Shown here: piece by piece, positions 34,424-44,245 of the stretch
Position numbering within the stretch: the stretch's first letter is position 1
How the letters are laid out: each line of letters starts with the position of its first letter
Assembly (NCBI GenBank): GCA_045540115.1
Contig: JAZQGR010000082.1
Span: 1 to 64,000, forward strand
DNA: 64,000 nt
Reading direction: 5' to 3'
Source of the DNA: Colimorpha_A sp045540115
Lineage (GTDB): Bacteria > Bacillota > Clostridia > Oscillospirales > CAG-272
The notes under the pieces: model-generated
The model's input: the letters and a program-made list of their open reading frames with translations, nothing else
Database searches by the model: none
Told to the model about the DNA's origin: nothing
Position numbers and translations under genes: made by a program

Positions 34424-36175
34424 ATGGATATGAAAAAAGCGATAACAATGCCGCCCAAGCACGCGGAATTTGTGAAAAGATCCGCAAGAACACACGTTAC
34501 GGTATATTATTTGTCGAAAACCGATCCCGACGGCTTCGGAGAAAGTCCGCGCGCGGGTGTCAAGCTCCATTGGCTCAGCCACAGAGTTCATATTGATACG
34601 TACGAATTTTGCGCGGGAAGTGAGCCTCTTTCTGTATATGAGCCCGAAAGCGAGACGACCGTTTTCGGTTATGCAAACAACGACGGACTGTATTTCTATC
34701 GCGATATGGCGTCAGAGACCGCTGACGTTTTCACTATGAGCGCGATAAAGGAAAATGCCGTTATCAGATTTGTCGCTCCCCGCTCGGGAACCTTTGAGAT
34801 AACTGCCATTCTTTGTAGAGAAACGGCGGGAAGCTCGTCCTTCAATGCGACAAAAGACGGCGCCGTTATACAGAGCTTTACCGTCACCGATAAGGAGACA
34901 GAAGTAAAATTCAGGGCGGTTCTCGATGAAAACGAGACTGTTGCGCTTGAGCTTGTTTGTGACGGAAGCGGCGACAAGGTATCTGCCCGCTCGCTTTCGA
35001 CAGCGATAAAGCTGCTCTACACGGGAAAGCTTGACCGTGAATACGATAACGAAGGACAGACTCCCATACACAGCGTCGGCATTATGTGCGATCTTCATAT
35101 AGACGGTAAAAAGCCGTTAAGCGTTTTCCCGCCAAAGCAGGTGATCGTTAACGCGGTAGACTATCTGAGAGATCGCGGTGGCGTTGACGTTCTTCTTCTC
35201 GGCGGAGATATTATCAGCGAGGCTATATATCATACCAAGGAAATCGAAAAGAGCGCTTGGGATTACGATAATATAATATCGACGATTGATTGCCTCGACG
35301 AGCTTCTTTCAAAGTCGACAAAGACAGGAAAGAATATTTTCTACGTTTCGGGCAACCACGATAAGCAATGCGGAGTCATTGCCGAGCAAAAGGATCCTTC
35401 TGTCCGAATCCATTCCGGCAATTACAGAAAATGGATAACCGCAAGAAGCGGAGATTTTCACTCTGCGCTTTATATGGCGGATATAACGGGCGATCCTTTG
35501 CTCTGCCGTTATCCCGACGAGGTACTCTGCTATCGTTATAACGTGGACGGTATGGAGTATATAGGAATAAATCAGTCTTACACCGGTTATCCCGATGCCC
35601 GAGAGGAAGACAGGGGTGCTTCTCAGCAGATGTACCCTCAGCAGGTCACTTGGATAAGGGAGCAGCTTGAGAGCATCGGAAAAGACAAGACCGTAATGCT
35701 GATCTGTCATTACAGCTATTCGATCGACGGTGAAAAAAAGGAGTTCTATACTCCGGCGCATCTCAGCCATCTTGGCGATTCGAGAGATATGTTGATAGAG
35801 CTGTTTGAGGAATATCCGAACGTTATCTACAACTACGGTCATCTTCATTGGATGACTGAGGAGGAGGGCGCCTGGTACAATACTTCAGAGCAGATCTGGA
35901 GCTTCGGCAATAAGGTTCAGAATGACGACGGATCGTTTACTACCGACGGATATCATTATATTCATGCTGCGTCGATATCAAATACCGCGACACGTGTTGA
36001 CCCCTCAGTCACGCCCGGAGAAAGCACGAACGTTAGCCAGATAATGATCGTAGATTTTTATACTGATCACATTACATTTGAGATTGTAAACGTCGGTAAA
36101 AAGGAAAATGTCGACGGTGTTCGAAAGATGACGACCTATACTATAAAGCGCGACATGAAGCAGATTAAAAAATAA
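34424..36175 (+). CDS. Calcineurin-like metallophosphoesterase, short form without signal peptide
   Basis: 583 residues from ATG 34424 (five bases after GGAGG); the ATG at 34403 precedes that site and is rejected. The N-terminal beta region (TMPPKHAEF to about 190) is followed by the full metal set: CDLHID, GGDIIS, SGNHDKQ, ICHYSYS and YGHLHW. The protein aligns with the next gene except that about 200 residues of the beta region, the signal peptide and the C-terminal anchor are missing. It is therefore predicted cytoplasmic. It is coupled to its neighbour by an 11-base gap. Confidence 0.8.
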   Translation: MDMKKAITMPPKHAEFVKRSARTHVTVYYLSKTDPDGFGESPRAGVKLHWLSHRVHIDTYEFCAGSEPLSVYEPESETTVFGYANNDGLYFYRDMASETADVFTMSAIKENAVIRFVAPRSGTFEITAILCRETAGSSSFNATKDGAVIQSFTVTDKETEVKFRAVLDENETVALELVCDGSGDKVSARSLSTAIKLLYTGKLDREYDNEGQTPIHSVGIMCDLHIDGKKPLSVFPPKQVIVNAVDYLRDRGGVDVLLLGGDIISEAIYHTKEIEKSAWDYDNIISTIDCLDELLSKSTKTGKNIFYVSGNHDKQCGVIAEQKDPSVRIHSGNYRKWITARSGDFHSALYMADITGDPLLCRYPDEVLCYRYNVDGMEYIGINQSYTGYPDAREEDRGASQQMYPQQVTWIREQLESIGKDKTVMLICHYSYSIDGEKKEFYTPAHLSHLGDSRDMLIELFEEYPNVIYNYGHLHWMTEEEGAWYNTSEQIWSFGNKVQNDDGSFTTDGYHYIHAASISNTATRVDPSVTPGESTNVSQIMIVDFYTDHITFEIVNVGKKENVDGVRKMTTYTIKRDMKQIKK

Positions 36176-36186
36176 TGGAGGAAAGT

Positions 36187-38841
36187 ATGAAAAAGCTATC
36201 GTTTTTATTACGAACAGTGTCCCTTATTCTCGGCATGGCTGTTATGCTTGGTACTGTGGCGCTCGGCGCTACGATGCCGCCGAAGCACGAGGACCATCAC
36301 AGCATTACTGCGCAGGTTCACAGAGCAGTTTATGATCTTTCTCCCGCGAAGGGTATAGACGGTTTCGGCGAGAAGGATCGTGCGGGCATGAAGTTCAATT
36401 ACGAAAGTAAATGGCATTATCTTGACACCTATGAGTTTTATGCGGGAAGCAAGAAGCTCGGGATTTATGTTCCGACATCCAAGGAAACCCCGACCTTCCG
36501 TGCCTACGGTGTAAATGTTGCAAGCGGTGAGCAGGTAAACCTGCTTCCAACAGAGCCTAGCAAGAACGTTGATTATAACTATGTCGGTGACGGAGACAGT
36601 GGTCTTAACGTAAACAAGTTCAACAGTTCTTATGCGGAGTATCAAAAGGACGATATCTTCATGGCTGCTCCGTCAAAAAACACGAAATTCGTCATAGCCT
36701 TCCATGCTCCCGCAGACGGAAGCTATGATTTTTCCGAAATCGTTCTCAAAAGAACGACGCTTGGTGGAATGCCGAAAAAATATTCGGGCGTGACTTATTC
36801 GGTCGTCAAGGGTAATGATGTTATCGCGACTGTCACGAACGAAAAGACCGATGAAAACCTTACCGATGCGCAGAAATATACCCTCGAAGGAACAGTAAAC
36901 CTCAAAAAAGGCGAGGATCTGCTCTTTATAATGGAGGTTGCGGCAGATAACGAAGCAACAAACGGTTTCGCATCGCGCGTAAAGAAGCTTGAGCTGAAGT
37001 GCGGTAGCAAGACCTATAAGCTTGATAGCTATCCGGGGAACGATCTCGTTTCAACAGCTCGCGGTTATGCGGACGGAAACGATCTTTACTTCTGGTATGA
37101 GACTTCGATAGACAAGGATCCCGATCAGAAAGTGACCGATGCCTGCGGAATGAGCGCGGTAAAGAAAAACGCCGTTCTCTCCTTCGTCGCGCCTCGCTCG
37201 GGAAGATTTGAGATCACGGCAAAGCTTCAGAGAGCGACGGCAGGAACCTCGACCGTCAAGGTAACGAAAAACGGAGCTACGATCAAGACTTATCAGGTTA
37301 CGAACAGCGTAACGACAATTTTTGAATCGGTAATTCTCGATCAGGATGAAAAGGTGAATATTGAACTCGTTTATGACGGAAGCGGCGACAAGGTGTACGT
37401 GCGCTCGCTTTCGACCGCGATCAAGTCGCTTTATACGGGCGAGCTTGACCGTGAGTATAATAACGAAGGTCAGACACCTCTTTACAGTCTTGCATTTATG
37501 TCCGACCTTCACATTGAGGGCGAAAGAATAAATACCGACGAGCCGCTCAAGGAGAACGTAACGAGAGGAATCAATTATATCAAGGAACGCGGCGGCGTTG
37601 ATGCGATACTTCTCACGGGCGACGTAACAAGCGAGGCTATCTACCATTCAAAGGATATGCAAAAGAGCCCCTGGACTTATGAGAACATAATCTCGACCTA
37701 TACCGCTCTTGACAATGCCCTCGCTACCGCGACAAAGACGGGAAAGAACATTTTCTACATTTCCGGCAACCACGATAAGCAGCCCGGCGTTATCGCGGAA
37801 TGGAAGGATCCCTCAGTCCGTATCCATTCGGGAAGCTATACGTACTGGATGCTGAACAGAACGGGCGGATACTATGCCGCGCTTTATATGAAGGATATAA
37901 CGGGCAATCCTCTTGCCTGCCGTTATCCCGATGAGGTGCTTTGCTACCGTTACAATGTCGGCGGACTCGATATTATCGGAATCAACCAGCCGTATACGGG
38001 CAACGCCATTCCAACATCTGAGGACCGTGGCACAAGTCAGGTCATATATCCTCAGCAGATAATCTGGCTTCAGGAGCAGCTTGCCGAGATCGGTGCCGAC
38101 AAGACCGTAATGGTAATGTGCCATTACAACTACTCGGTTGACGGGGTCGGAAAGGAATTTCGTCCTCCAAGCCAGTATGCAAATCTCGGTCATCCCGTGG
38201 ATATGCTAATGGAAACGATGGAGCAGTATCCGAATGCGATGTATATCTATGGTCACCTCCATTGGAGAACCGAGGAGGAGAGTGCTTGGTACAATACATC
38301 CGAGCAGATCTGGAGCTTCGGCGGAAGGACTCAGAATGCAGACGGCTCCTTCAATACGAACGGCTATCAGTACATTCACGCCGTCTCAATATCCAATACC
38401 ATGACGCATCTTGATCCCAACACCACAAAGCCCGGCGACAGTACGCAGGTTTCTCAGATAACACTCGTTGATTTCTATGAGGATCACATCACTTTCGAGA
38501 TAGTGAACGTAGGCCCGTCTGAAAACGTTGAGGGCGTTCGCAAGATGACAACCTTTACGATAAAGCGCGATATGTCTCAGCTTGACGTTTACAGCGGCAA
38601 GGAAACCTCGAGTGAGACATCGGCGTTTGAGACGATGCTTTCTCCCGGAGAAACGACCGAAAAAAAGGAAACAACAAGACCGACTCGCCCGAACCGTCCG
38701 ATCGTAACATACGAGCCGATGGAAAAAGAAGGCGGCAAAAAGCTGAATCCTCTTGCAATCATCATTCCCGCGGCTATCGTTCTTGCCGGCGTCGGCGCGG
38801 CTGTAACGGTCACTGTTATTAAGAAAAGGAAGAAAAAATAA
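36187..38841 (+). CDS. Surface-anchored calcineurin-like metallophosphoesterase, long form
   Basis: 884 residues from ATG 36187, five bases after GGAGG at 36177-36181; the ATG at 36175 overlapping the previous stop lies before that site. Signal peptide 1-28 (LLRTVSLILGMAVMLGTVALG), two beta-rich modules (about 30-395), phosphoesterase core with SDLHIEG, TGDVTSE, SGNHDK, MCHYNYS and YGHLHW, then a Thr/Pro-rich linker (ETTRPTRPNRP), a membrane span (LAIIIPAAIVLAGVGAAVTV) and a KKRKKK stop-transfer tail. It should be displayed on the outer face and hydrolyse phosphate esters, substrate unknown. Confidence 0.85.
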   Translation: MKKLSFLLRTVSLILGMAVMLGTVALGATMPPKHEDHHSITAQVHRAVYDLSPAKGIDGFGEKDRAGMKFNYESKWHYLDTYEFYAGSKKLGIYVPTSKETPTFRAYGVNVASGEQVNLLPTEPSKNVDYNYVGDGDSGLNVNKFNSSYAEYQKDDIFMAAPSKNTKFVIAFHAPADGSYDFSEIVLKRTTLGGMPKKYSGVTYSVVKGNDVIATVTNEKTDENLTDAQKYTLEGTVNLKKGEDLLFIMEVAADNEATNGFASRVKKLELKCGSKTYKLDSYPGNDLVSTARGYADGNDLYFWYETSIDKDPDQKVTDACGMSAVKKNAVLSFVAPRSGRFEITAKLQRATAGTSTVKVTKNGATIKTYQVTNSVTTIFESVILDQDEKVNIELVYDGSGDKVYVRSLSTAIKSLYTGELDREYNNEGQTPLYSLAFMSDLHIEGERINTDEPLKENVTRGINYIKERGGVDAILLTGDVTSEAIYHSKDMQKSPWTYENIISTYTALDNALATATKTGKNIFYISGNHDKQPGVIAEWKDPSVRIHSGSYTYWMLNRTGGYYAALYMKDITGNPLACRYPDEVLCYRYNVGGLDIIGINQPYTGNAIPTSEDRGTSQVIYPQQIIWLQEQLAEIGADKTVMVMCHYNYSVDGVGKEFRPPSQYANLGHPVDMLMETMEQYPNAMYIYGHLHWRTEEESAWYNTSEQIWSFGGRTQNADGSFNTNGYQYIHAVSISNTMTHLDPNTTKPGDSTQVSQITLVDFYEDHITFEIVNVGPSENVEGVRKMTTFTIKRDMSQLDVYSGKETSSETSAFETMLSPGETTEKKETTRPTRPNRPIVTYEPMEKEGGKKLNPLAIIIPAAIVLAGVGAAVTVTVIKKRKKK

Positions 38842-38858
38842 AGAATAAATAAAAAAGA

Positions 38859-38889
38859 AGCCTCTGACGGTCGCCGTCGGAGGCTTTTT
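38859..38889. terminator. Bidirectional terminator
   Basis: Stem AGCCTCtGACGG/CCGTCgGAGGCT between the convergent phosphoesterase and AraC genes. Confidence 0.8.
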
Positions 38890-38891
38890 CG

Positions 38892-39677
38892 TTATGGCTT
38901 TTTGTGGTCGCTTTTAGGGCTGACGCCGAACTCCGCTTTGTAAGCGCGGTAAAAGGAACTGTATTCGTTGAAACCGCATTTTTCGTAGACGCGATAGGGA
39001 TTTTCGCCGCTGAAAAGCAGCTCCTTTGCCATCAGCAGTCGCTTACGCTTGATGTATTCCCACATAGACGAGCCGGTCATTTGTCGGAATTTTCTGTTCG
39101 TATGCGAGCGGCTTGTGTGGAATACCGAGCAGATGCTGTCGAGCGATATATCGTCGCTCAGATGCGAGTTTATGTAAGCAATGACCTCGGAAATGTTGTC
39201 ACGCGCCTCGCTGTCGGGGCGGATATCGTGAGCCGAATCGCAAAGCTCGGAGATCAGGACTGTAAGATAAAGCTTTTGAGTGCTTAAGTCGTTGCTCTCG
39301 CAGATCTTATTCAGATAATAAAGCCAATTCTTTTCCTTGAAAAGCGAGGCGGGAAAGCGATTGTTTTTCCCGAGAGGGCGATCGTTTAAAAAAGTGAGCA
39401 ATCGGTCTCTGCCTTCTCCGACGAGCGAGTCTGCGCCGAAGTGTACTGCTATTCTTTCATAAGGCTGATCCTTCAGGAGCAACAGCGTATGCGACTCTGC
39501 CTTTTTCATTATCAGAATATCACCGGGGCGGAGGGGGTAAACTGTACCCTCAACGAAATATTTTGCCTTTCCGCCGAGAAAACAGTAAGCCTCGTAGCCG
39601 TCGTGAGTATGCATCTGAAACAGTCTTGTATCGGGATTCTCGGTATATGTTTTTTTTGCATCAATTATTGGCATCAT
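38892..39677 (-). CDS. AraC family transcriptional regulator
   Basis: 261 residues. Cupin half with RLFQMHTHDGYEAYCFLGGK (in part) and PGDILIMKKAESH; C-terminal helix-turn-helix pair (LDSICSVFHTSRSHTNRKFR, then YEKCGFNEYSSFYRAYKAEF). It is divergent from the epimerase-epimerase-dehydrogenase operon, its probable target. The ATG follows GAGGTGATA, the same leader as that of the operon it faces. Confidence 0.88.
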   Translation of the reverse strand: MMPIIDAKKTYTENPDTRLFQMHTHDGYEAYCFLGGKAKYFVEGTVYPLRPGDILIMKKAESHTLLLLKDQPYERIAVHFGADSLVGEGRDRLLTFLNDRPLGKNNRFPASLFKEKNWLYYLNKICESNDLSTQKLYLTVLISELCDSAHDIRPDSEARDNISEVIAYINSHLSDDISLDSICSVFHTSRSHTNRKFRQMTGSSMWEYIKRKRLLMAKELLFSGENPYRVYEKCGFNEYSSFYRAYKAEFGVSPKSDHKKP

Positions 39678-39749
39678 ATTAATATCACCTCGAAATCATT
39701 ATACAATAAAAAAGCGCGATTTGCAATATATTTTTAGCTTTTATCGTAA

Positions 39750-39778
39750 TTGCATTTAAATTCAGCTTGTAATAAAAT
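39750..39778 (+). promoter_or_regulatory. Promoter of the epimerase operon
   Basis: TTGCAT, 17-base spacer, TAAAAT, with GAGGTGAT before the ATG at 39796. The short divergent interval should hold the operator of the AraC regulator. Confidence 0.65.
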
Positions 39779-39795
39779 ATACTTGAGGTGATATT

Positions 39796-40644
39796 ATGAA
39801 TAAGGTGAACATCTACGCTTTCGCCGACGAGGCTTGTCCGCAGATCGACGGACAGATAGAAGCGATTCTGCGAAACGATCTTAGCGGTCTTGAGATACGC
39901 GGCGTTGACGGAATGAATATTTCCGATATTACGCTTGATAAGGCGCGCGAGGTCAAAAATAAGCTCGACGCGTCGGGAGTATCGGTGTTTTCGATCGGAT
40001 CGCCGATAGGCAAAATCGGCATCGACGATGATTTTGACGCTCATCTTGACAAATTCAAGCACACCCTTGACCTTGCAAATATTCTTGGCGCCTGTAAGAT
40101 GAGAATTTTTTCCTTCTATATTAACGGCAATGTCGATCAGTACAAGGACAAAGTGCTCGAAAGATTGAGCAGGCTTGCCGAGGCATCGGTCGGAAGCGGA
40201 GTTACCCTCTGCCACGAAAACGAAAAGGGGATATTCGGTGACGTTCCCGAAAGATGCTTGATTATTCACGAGACCATTCCCGAGATCAAGGCGGTGTTCG
40301 ATCCCGCGAATTACGTTCAATGCGGAGTTAATACCCTTGATGCCTACGGAATGCTGAAAAATTATATTGAATATATGCATATCAAGGATTCCCGTCTTGA
40401 CGGAAGCATCGTTCCCGCGGGATACGGTGAGGGGAACGTTTCGAAAATCGTGACCGATCTTATCGAGAACGGCAAGATTTCCTTCACGCTCGAGCCGCAT
40501 CTTGCGGTATTCGAAGGGCTTTCAGGGCTCGAAAGAGAGGGAGAAAAGAGCAGCATCGGTACATTCTCCTTCCCCGATTCAAATACGGCTTTTGACGCCG
40601 CTGTAACGGCGTTTGATAAAATTGTTGGGAGGATAAGACAATGA
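39796..40644 (+). CDS. Sugar phosphate isomerase/epimerase-like protein (first of two)
   Basis: 282 residues with the xylose-isomerase-like TIM barrel: AFADEACPQIDGQI, GVDGMNISDIT, metal-site CHENEKGIFGD, FDPANYVQCG, YMHIKDSR and a C-terminal FTLEPHL glutamate. It overlaps the next gene (ATGA). Substrate unknown; the dehydrogenase two genes on suggests an oxidation-epimerisation-reduction route for an unusual sugar. Confidence 0.85.
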   Translation: MNKVNIYAFADEACPQIDGQIEAILRNDLSGLEIRGVDGMNISDITLDKAREVKNKLDASGVSVFSIGSPIGKIGIDDDFDAHLDKFKHTLDLANILGACKMRIFSFYINGNVDQYKDKVLERLSRLAEASVGSGVTLCHENEKGIFGDVPERCLIIHETIPEIKAVFDPANYVQCGVNTLDAYGMLKNYIEYMHIKDSRLDGSIVPAGYGEGNVSKIVTDLIENGKISFTLEPHLAVFEGLSGLEREGEKSSIGTFSFPDSNTAFDAAVTAFDKIVGRIRQ

Positions 40645-41393
40645 AAATTGGTGCGCAGTTTTACACGATCCGTGACTTCTGCAAAACTAAGGACGACCTT
40701 TACGAGTCGCTCAAAAAGGTAGCTGATATCGGCTATACGACCGTTCAGCTTTCGGGAGTATGCGAGTACAATCCCACCGAAATGAAGGCGGAGCTTGATA
40801 AGCTCGGTCTCAAGTGTGTTCTTACTCACATTTCGCCGGAAAGAATCCGGAACGATACTCTTCAGGTCGCGAGGGAGCATACGATACTCGGCTGTGATAA
40901 TATCGGTCTCGGCTGGTTTGATTTTGGCTGCGACGGCGGCGAAAACAACGTTCCGCTCTTTGCCAAGACCTATACCGAGCCCTGTAATATCCTTAAGAGC
41001 GAGGGCAAGTACTTTATGTATCATAACCACGCGGCAGAGTTCAAGAAGCTTGGCAACAAGACGGTTATGACGCTTCTGGCTGAGGCGATGCCGAAAGACC
41101 TTATGGGCTTCACGCTCGATACTTATTGGGCGCAGGTCGGCGGCGCAGATCCTGCCGATTATATTGAGCGCTTGAGCGGCAGAGTCCCCGTTATTCACCT
41201 TAAGGACTGCGCCTTCGGACAGAAGATGGCGGTAGTAGGAGAAGGTAATATTAATTTCGACCGCGTATTCAAGGCTGCCGAGGCATCGGGCACAAAATAT
41301 ATGATGGTCGAGCAGGACGACTGTAACGGCGAAGATCCATTCGACTGTCTTAAGCGCAGCTATGATTATCTGACCGCTTGCGGATTCAATTAA
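40641..41393 (+). CDS. Sugar phosphate isomerase/epimerase-like protein (second of two)
   Basis: 250 residues, same fold but only distantly similar to its neighbour: IGAQFYTIRDFCKTKDDLY, MYHNHAAEFKKLG, FTLDTYWAQVGGADP, VIHLKDCAFG and MMVEQDDC. It is closer in pattern to the epimerase at 3133 than to the preceding gene. It sits between an ATGA overlap and a GAGGTGATATT-led dehydrogenase. Confidence 0.85.
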   Translation: MKIGAQFYTIRDFCKTKDDLYESLKKVADIGYTTVQLSGVCEYNPTEMKAELDKLGLKCVLTHISPERIRNDTLQVAREHTILGCDNIGLGWFDFGCDGGENNVPLFAKTYTEPCNILKSEGKYFMYHNHAAEFKKLGNKTVMTLLAEAMPKDLMGFTLDTYWAQVGGADPADYIERLSGRVPVIHLKDCAFGQKMAVVGEGNINFDRVFKAAEASGTKYMMVEQDDCNGEDPFDCLKRSYDYLTACGFN

Positions 41394-41406
41394 ACGAGGT
41401 GATATT

Positions 41407-42615
41407 ATGGAAAAGATTCGTCTTGGTATTATCGGTATAGGAAATATGGGAACAGGCCACGCGTCAAACGTGGTAAAGGGAAGCTGCCCCGACTTCGTTC
41501 TTTCGGCGATCGCGGATAACGATCCCGAGCGCCTGATATGGGCAAAGGAAAAGTTCGGCGCGGAGGTCAATTATTTTGACACAGCCGAGGAGATGATAAA
41601 GAGCGGGCTTATCGACGCCGCTATCGTCGCAGTTCCTCATTACGATCACGCCTCACTTGCGATTGCTTGTATCGAGAACGGTATTCATGTTATGGTCGAA
41701 AAGCCCGCGGGCGTTTACACAAAGCAGGCAAGAGAGATGAACGAGGTTGCGGAAAAGCATCCTGAGGTCGTTTTCGGCATGATGTTCAACCAGAGAACGA
41801 ACTGCCTTTACAGAAAGCTTCGCGAGCTCGTTCAGAGCGGTGAATACGGAAGGATCCGCCGCACAAACTGGATCATCACAAACTGGTACCGCCCGCAGGC
41901 ATACTATAATTCGGGCGGATGGCGTGCGACTTGGGCAGGCGAGGGCGGAGGTGTTCTCCTGAATCAGTGCCCGCATCAGCTTGACCTTTGGCAGTGGATC
42001 TGCGGAATGCCCGTAAAGGTTCAGGCACATCTCCATTTCGGAAAATGGCACGATATCGAAGTCGAGGACGACGTAACCGCTTACGTTGAGTACGAAAACG
42101 GCGCAACGGGCGTGTTCGTTACAACGACGGGCGACGGACGCGGAAGCAACCGACTTGAAATACAGATGGATAAGGCGAAGTTCGTCGTTGAGGACGGCAA
42201 GCTCATAATGGACGAATTTGAAATGAGCGAGCCCGAATTTTCGGCAACAAATAAAGAGGTGTTCGGCTGTCTTATCGGTAATCTCAAGGAGATCGAGACC
42301 GACGGAAAGAATCCTCAGCATATCGGTGTTCTCAATGCTTGGGCAGATGCGATCCTTCGCGGCGGCAAGCTTGTTGCACACGGCAGCGAGGGCATAAACG
42401 GACTTATGCTCTCGAACGCTATGCATCTTTCGGCGTTCCTCGGTAAGGAGGTCGAGCTTCCTATCGATGAGGATCTTTACTACGAGGAGCTTATGAAGCG
42501 TGTCAAGACCTCGCGTAAAAAAGATTGCGTCAAGGCGACGTTTGCCGACACCGCGAATACCTACGGCGATCCCCAAAAGCAGAAAATGATCGACGAGCAC
42601 TATAAATTGAAATAA
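41407..42615 (+). CDS. Gfo/Idh/MocA family oxidoreductase
   Basis: 402 residues. Rossmann motif GIIGIGNMGTGHAS near the N-terminus, EKPAGV at about 98-103, and the substrate-side GEGGGVLLNQCPHQLDLWQW (in part). Third gene of the epimerase operon. It is distinct from the dehydrogenase at 3971, so the window holds two separate dehydrogenase-epimerase modules, each divergent from its own AraC regulator. Confidence 0.9.
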   Translation: MEKIRLGIIGIGNMGTGHASNVVKGSCPDFVLSAIADNDPERLIWAKEKFGAEVNYFDTAEEMIKSGLIDAAIVAVPHYDHASLAIACIENGIHVMVEKPAGVYTKQAREMNEVAEKHPEVVFGMMFNQRTNCLYRKLRELVQSGEYGRIRRTNWIITNWYRPQAYYNSGGWRATWAGEGGGVLLNQCPHQLDLWQWICGMPVKVQAHLHFGKWHDIEVEDDVTAYVEYENGATGVFVTTTGDGRGSNRLEIQMDKAKFVVEDGKLIMDEFEMSEPEFSATNKEVFGCLIGNLKEIETDGKNPQHIGVLNAWADAILRGGKLVAHGSEGINGLMLSNAMHLSAFLGKEVELPIDEDLYYEELMKRVKTSRKKDCVKATFADTANTYGDPQKQKMIDEHYKLK

Positions 42616-42616
42616 T

Positions 42617-42645
42617 AAAAAATCCCCCGACGGGGGGATTTTTTA
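42617..42645. terminator. Bidirectional terminator
   Basis: AATCCCCC/GGGGGATT stem flanked by A and T runs between convergent genes. Confidence 0.8.
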
Positions 42646-44088
42646 TTATTTCAGAGTAATTTCAATCGCCGCGACAGCCGCCTTGGGGAGCGTTACGGTG
42701 TTGCCCTCAAAGGCGGAAACCGTTTCGTCGAAGCAGCCGATGGTTTCGGGAGTTATTTCGGTTTCGGGATCGGCATCGATGCAGAACATCTTGCCCTCGA
42801 GTATCTCGCGTCCGCCGAGGTCGAAGGTGATGCTCTCGGCTTTATCCATTGAGGTGTTTGCTAAGTGGAGGAATATCTTGTTGCCGCTTACGGATGCGAC
42901 AGCATCGATGCTTCCGTTGTAGGATATATCGAGCGCCTTTTTGCCCTGATGTGCTCTGAACAGACGCATTATCTCGCCGACGGGCTGGAGATAGCACTTT
43001 CCGTTATCCCACATAGGAGCGGTCATCAAAACGGCGTTGCACTGCCAAACGGTACCGATGAAGTCCGCCATGGTAGCGATGTCGAGAACGTCGGAATGGC
43101 GCATAAGCATATTGTGCCATACTGCGTAGGATACGCCGACAGCCCAGGTCGAGAGAAGCTCGTTGCGGTTTCTGCCGGGAACGCAGTAGTGACCCTCGGT
43201 CATAGCAAGGCGCTTATTGCCGATGTCGTTTCTTATTTGCTTGAGGTGATCCTCAACCTCGCTCGGTGCCTTCATTAGCGCATCCCAGGCAGCGCCCATA
43301 TCCTTGCGGTAATTTATGTCGTAAAGAGGCGAGCCCTTGTCTGCTCTCGGATGATGGTGGAACGCGACGATATCGACCTCGTCGACCTGACTTATCTTGC
43401 TCGGCCATGTAAGGTCGCCGTCGTGGTCGTAATCTCCCCAACCGATTATCTTGATGGACGGGTCTACCGCCTTCATCTTTTTTGCAAAGCGATGGCAGAT
43501 GTCGCGGTTTTCGTCAGCGGAGAGCCACTGAGTGCCGAGGAGCTTGTAGGAGGTCTCGTTTCCAACCTGCCAATATTTGACGTTGTAGGGAGCTTCGTAG
43601 CCGTAGGCTTTGCGGAGCGCGTTATCGGGGTTATTACAGTAGTCGACCCATTCGGCAGCCTCATCAGCCGTACCAAGACGGATAGTGTCGTTTTTCGGGT
43701 ACTGCCATATCTTGACGCCCTCGGTTTCCATATTGACGTTCAGAAGGGGCTCAGCGCCAACTCTGCGGCAGAGCTCGAGAAATTCGTGAGTTCCGACCTG
43801 ATTAAGGTACTTTCCTTCCCAACAGAGATTTCTCATTGGAACGCGCGTTTTCTGCGGCCCGATTCCTTCCTTCCAATGGTAATACGAGGCAAAGCAACCG
43901 CCGAAGCGGATCATCGTGGGCGAAAGATGCTTTATAATGTCGACCACCTGCGGGAACCAGTCGTCATTTTCAAAATCCCAAGCGGCGTCGACGGAGGGAT
44001 CTGCGTTTCCGAGCGGCTCCATAAACTGCATATAAAGGTAAGGCGAAATTTCGTGTTTTTCGGTAAGATTGATCCTGATTACAGACAT
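42646..44088 (-). CDS. Alpha-L-arabinofuranosidase-like glycoside hydrolase (GH51/GH39-like)
   Basis: 480 residues, no signal peptide. Clan-A TIM barrel with acid/base E178 in WQVGNETS and probable nucleophile E298 in AMTEGHY, preceded by FGGCFASYYHWKEGIG and VAFHHHPRAD. A beta-sandwich follows from about 390. The arrangement and MIRFGG motif fit GH51 arabinofuranosidases, but divergence is considerable and GH39-type xylosidase activity cannot be excluded. It probably trims arabinose from imported pectin or xylan fragments. Confidence 0.75.
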   Translation of the reverse strand: MSVIRINLTEKHEISPYLYMQFMEPLGNADPSVDAAWDFENDDWFPQVVDIIKHLSPTMIRFGGCFASYYHWKEGIGPQKTRVPMRNLCWEGKYLNQVGTHEFLELCRRVGAEPLLNVNMETEGVKIWQYPKNDTIRLGTADEAAEWVDYCNNPDNALRKAYGYEAPYNVKYWQVGNETSYKLLGTQWLSADENRDICHRFAKKMKAVDPSIKIIGWGDYDHDGDLTWPSKISQVDEVDIVAFHHHPRADKGSPLYDINYRKDMGAAWDALMKAPSEVEDHLKQIRNDIGNKRLAMTEGHYCVPGRNRNELLSTWAVGVSYAVWHNMLMRHSDVLDIATMADFIGTVWQCNAVLMTAPMWDNGKCYLQPVGEIMRLFRAHQGKKALDISYNGSIDAVASVSGNKIFLHLANTSMDKAESITFDLGGREILEGKMFCIDADPETEITPETIGCFDETVSAFEGNTVTLPKAAVAAIEITLK

Positions 44089-44210
44089 AGCGTATTCCTT
44101 TCGTGGTGGTTATGATTAGATTATAGCGCCGATAATTTTGAAAAACAATTGAGAAGACGGCACGATTTGATCGACAATGTCCTTTTTTTAAGGTTTTTCG
44201 GAAATTGCTA

Positions 44211-44239
44211 TTGATTTTATGTCAGCTTGGTGTTATCAT
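44211..44239 (+). promoter_or_regulatory. Promoter of the AraC-pcp operon
   Basis: TTGATT, 17-base spacer, TATCAT. The predicted start of transcription falls on or next to the ATG at 44246, so the message may be leaderless. Confidence 0.5.
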
Positions 44240-44245
44240 TCAGAT

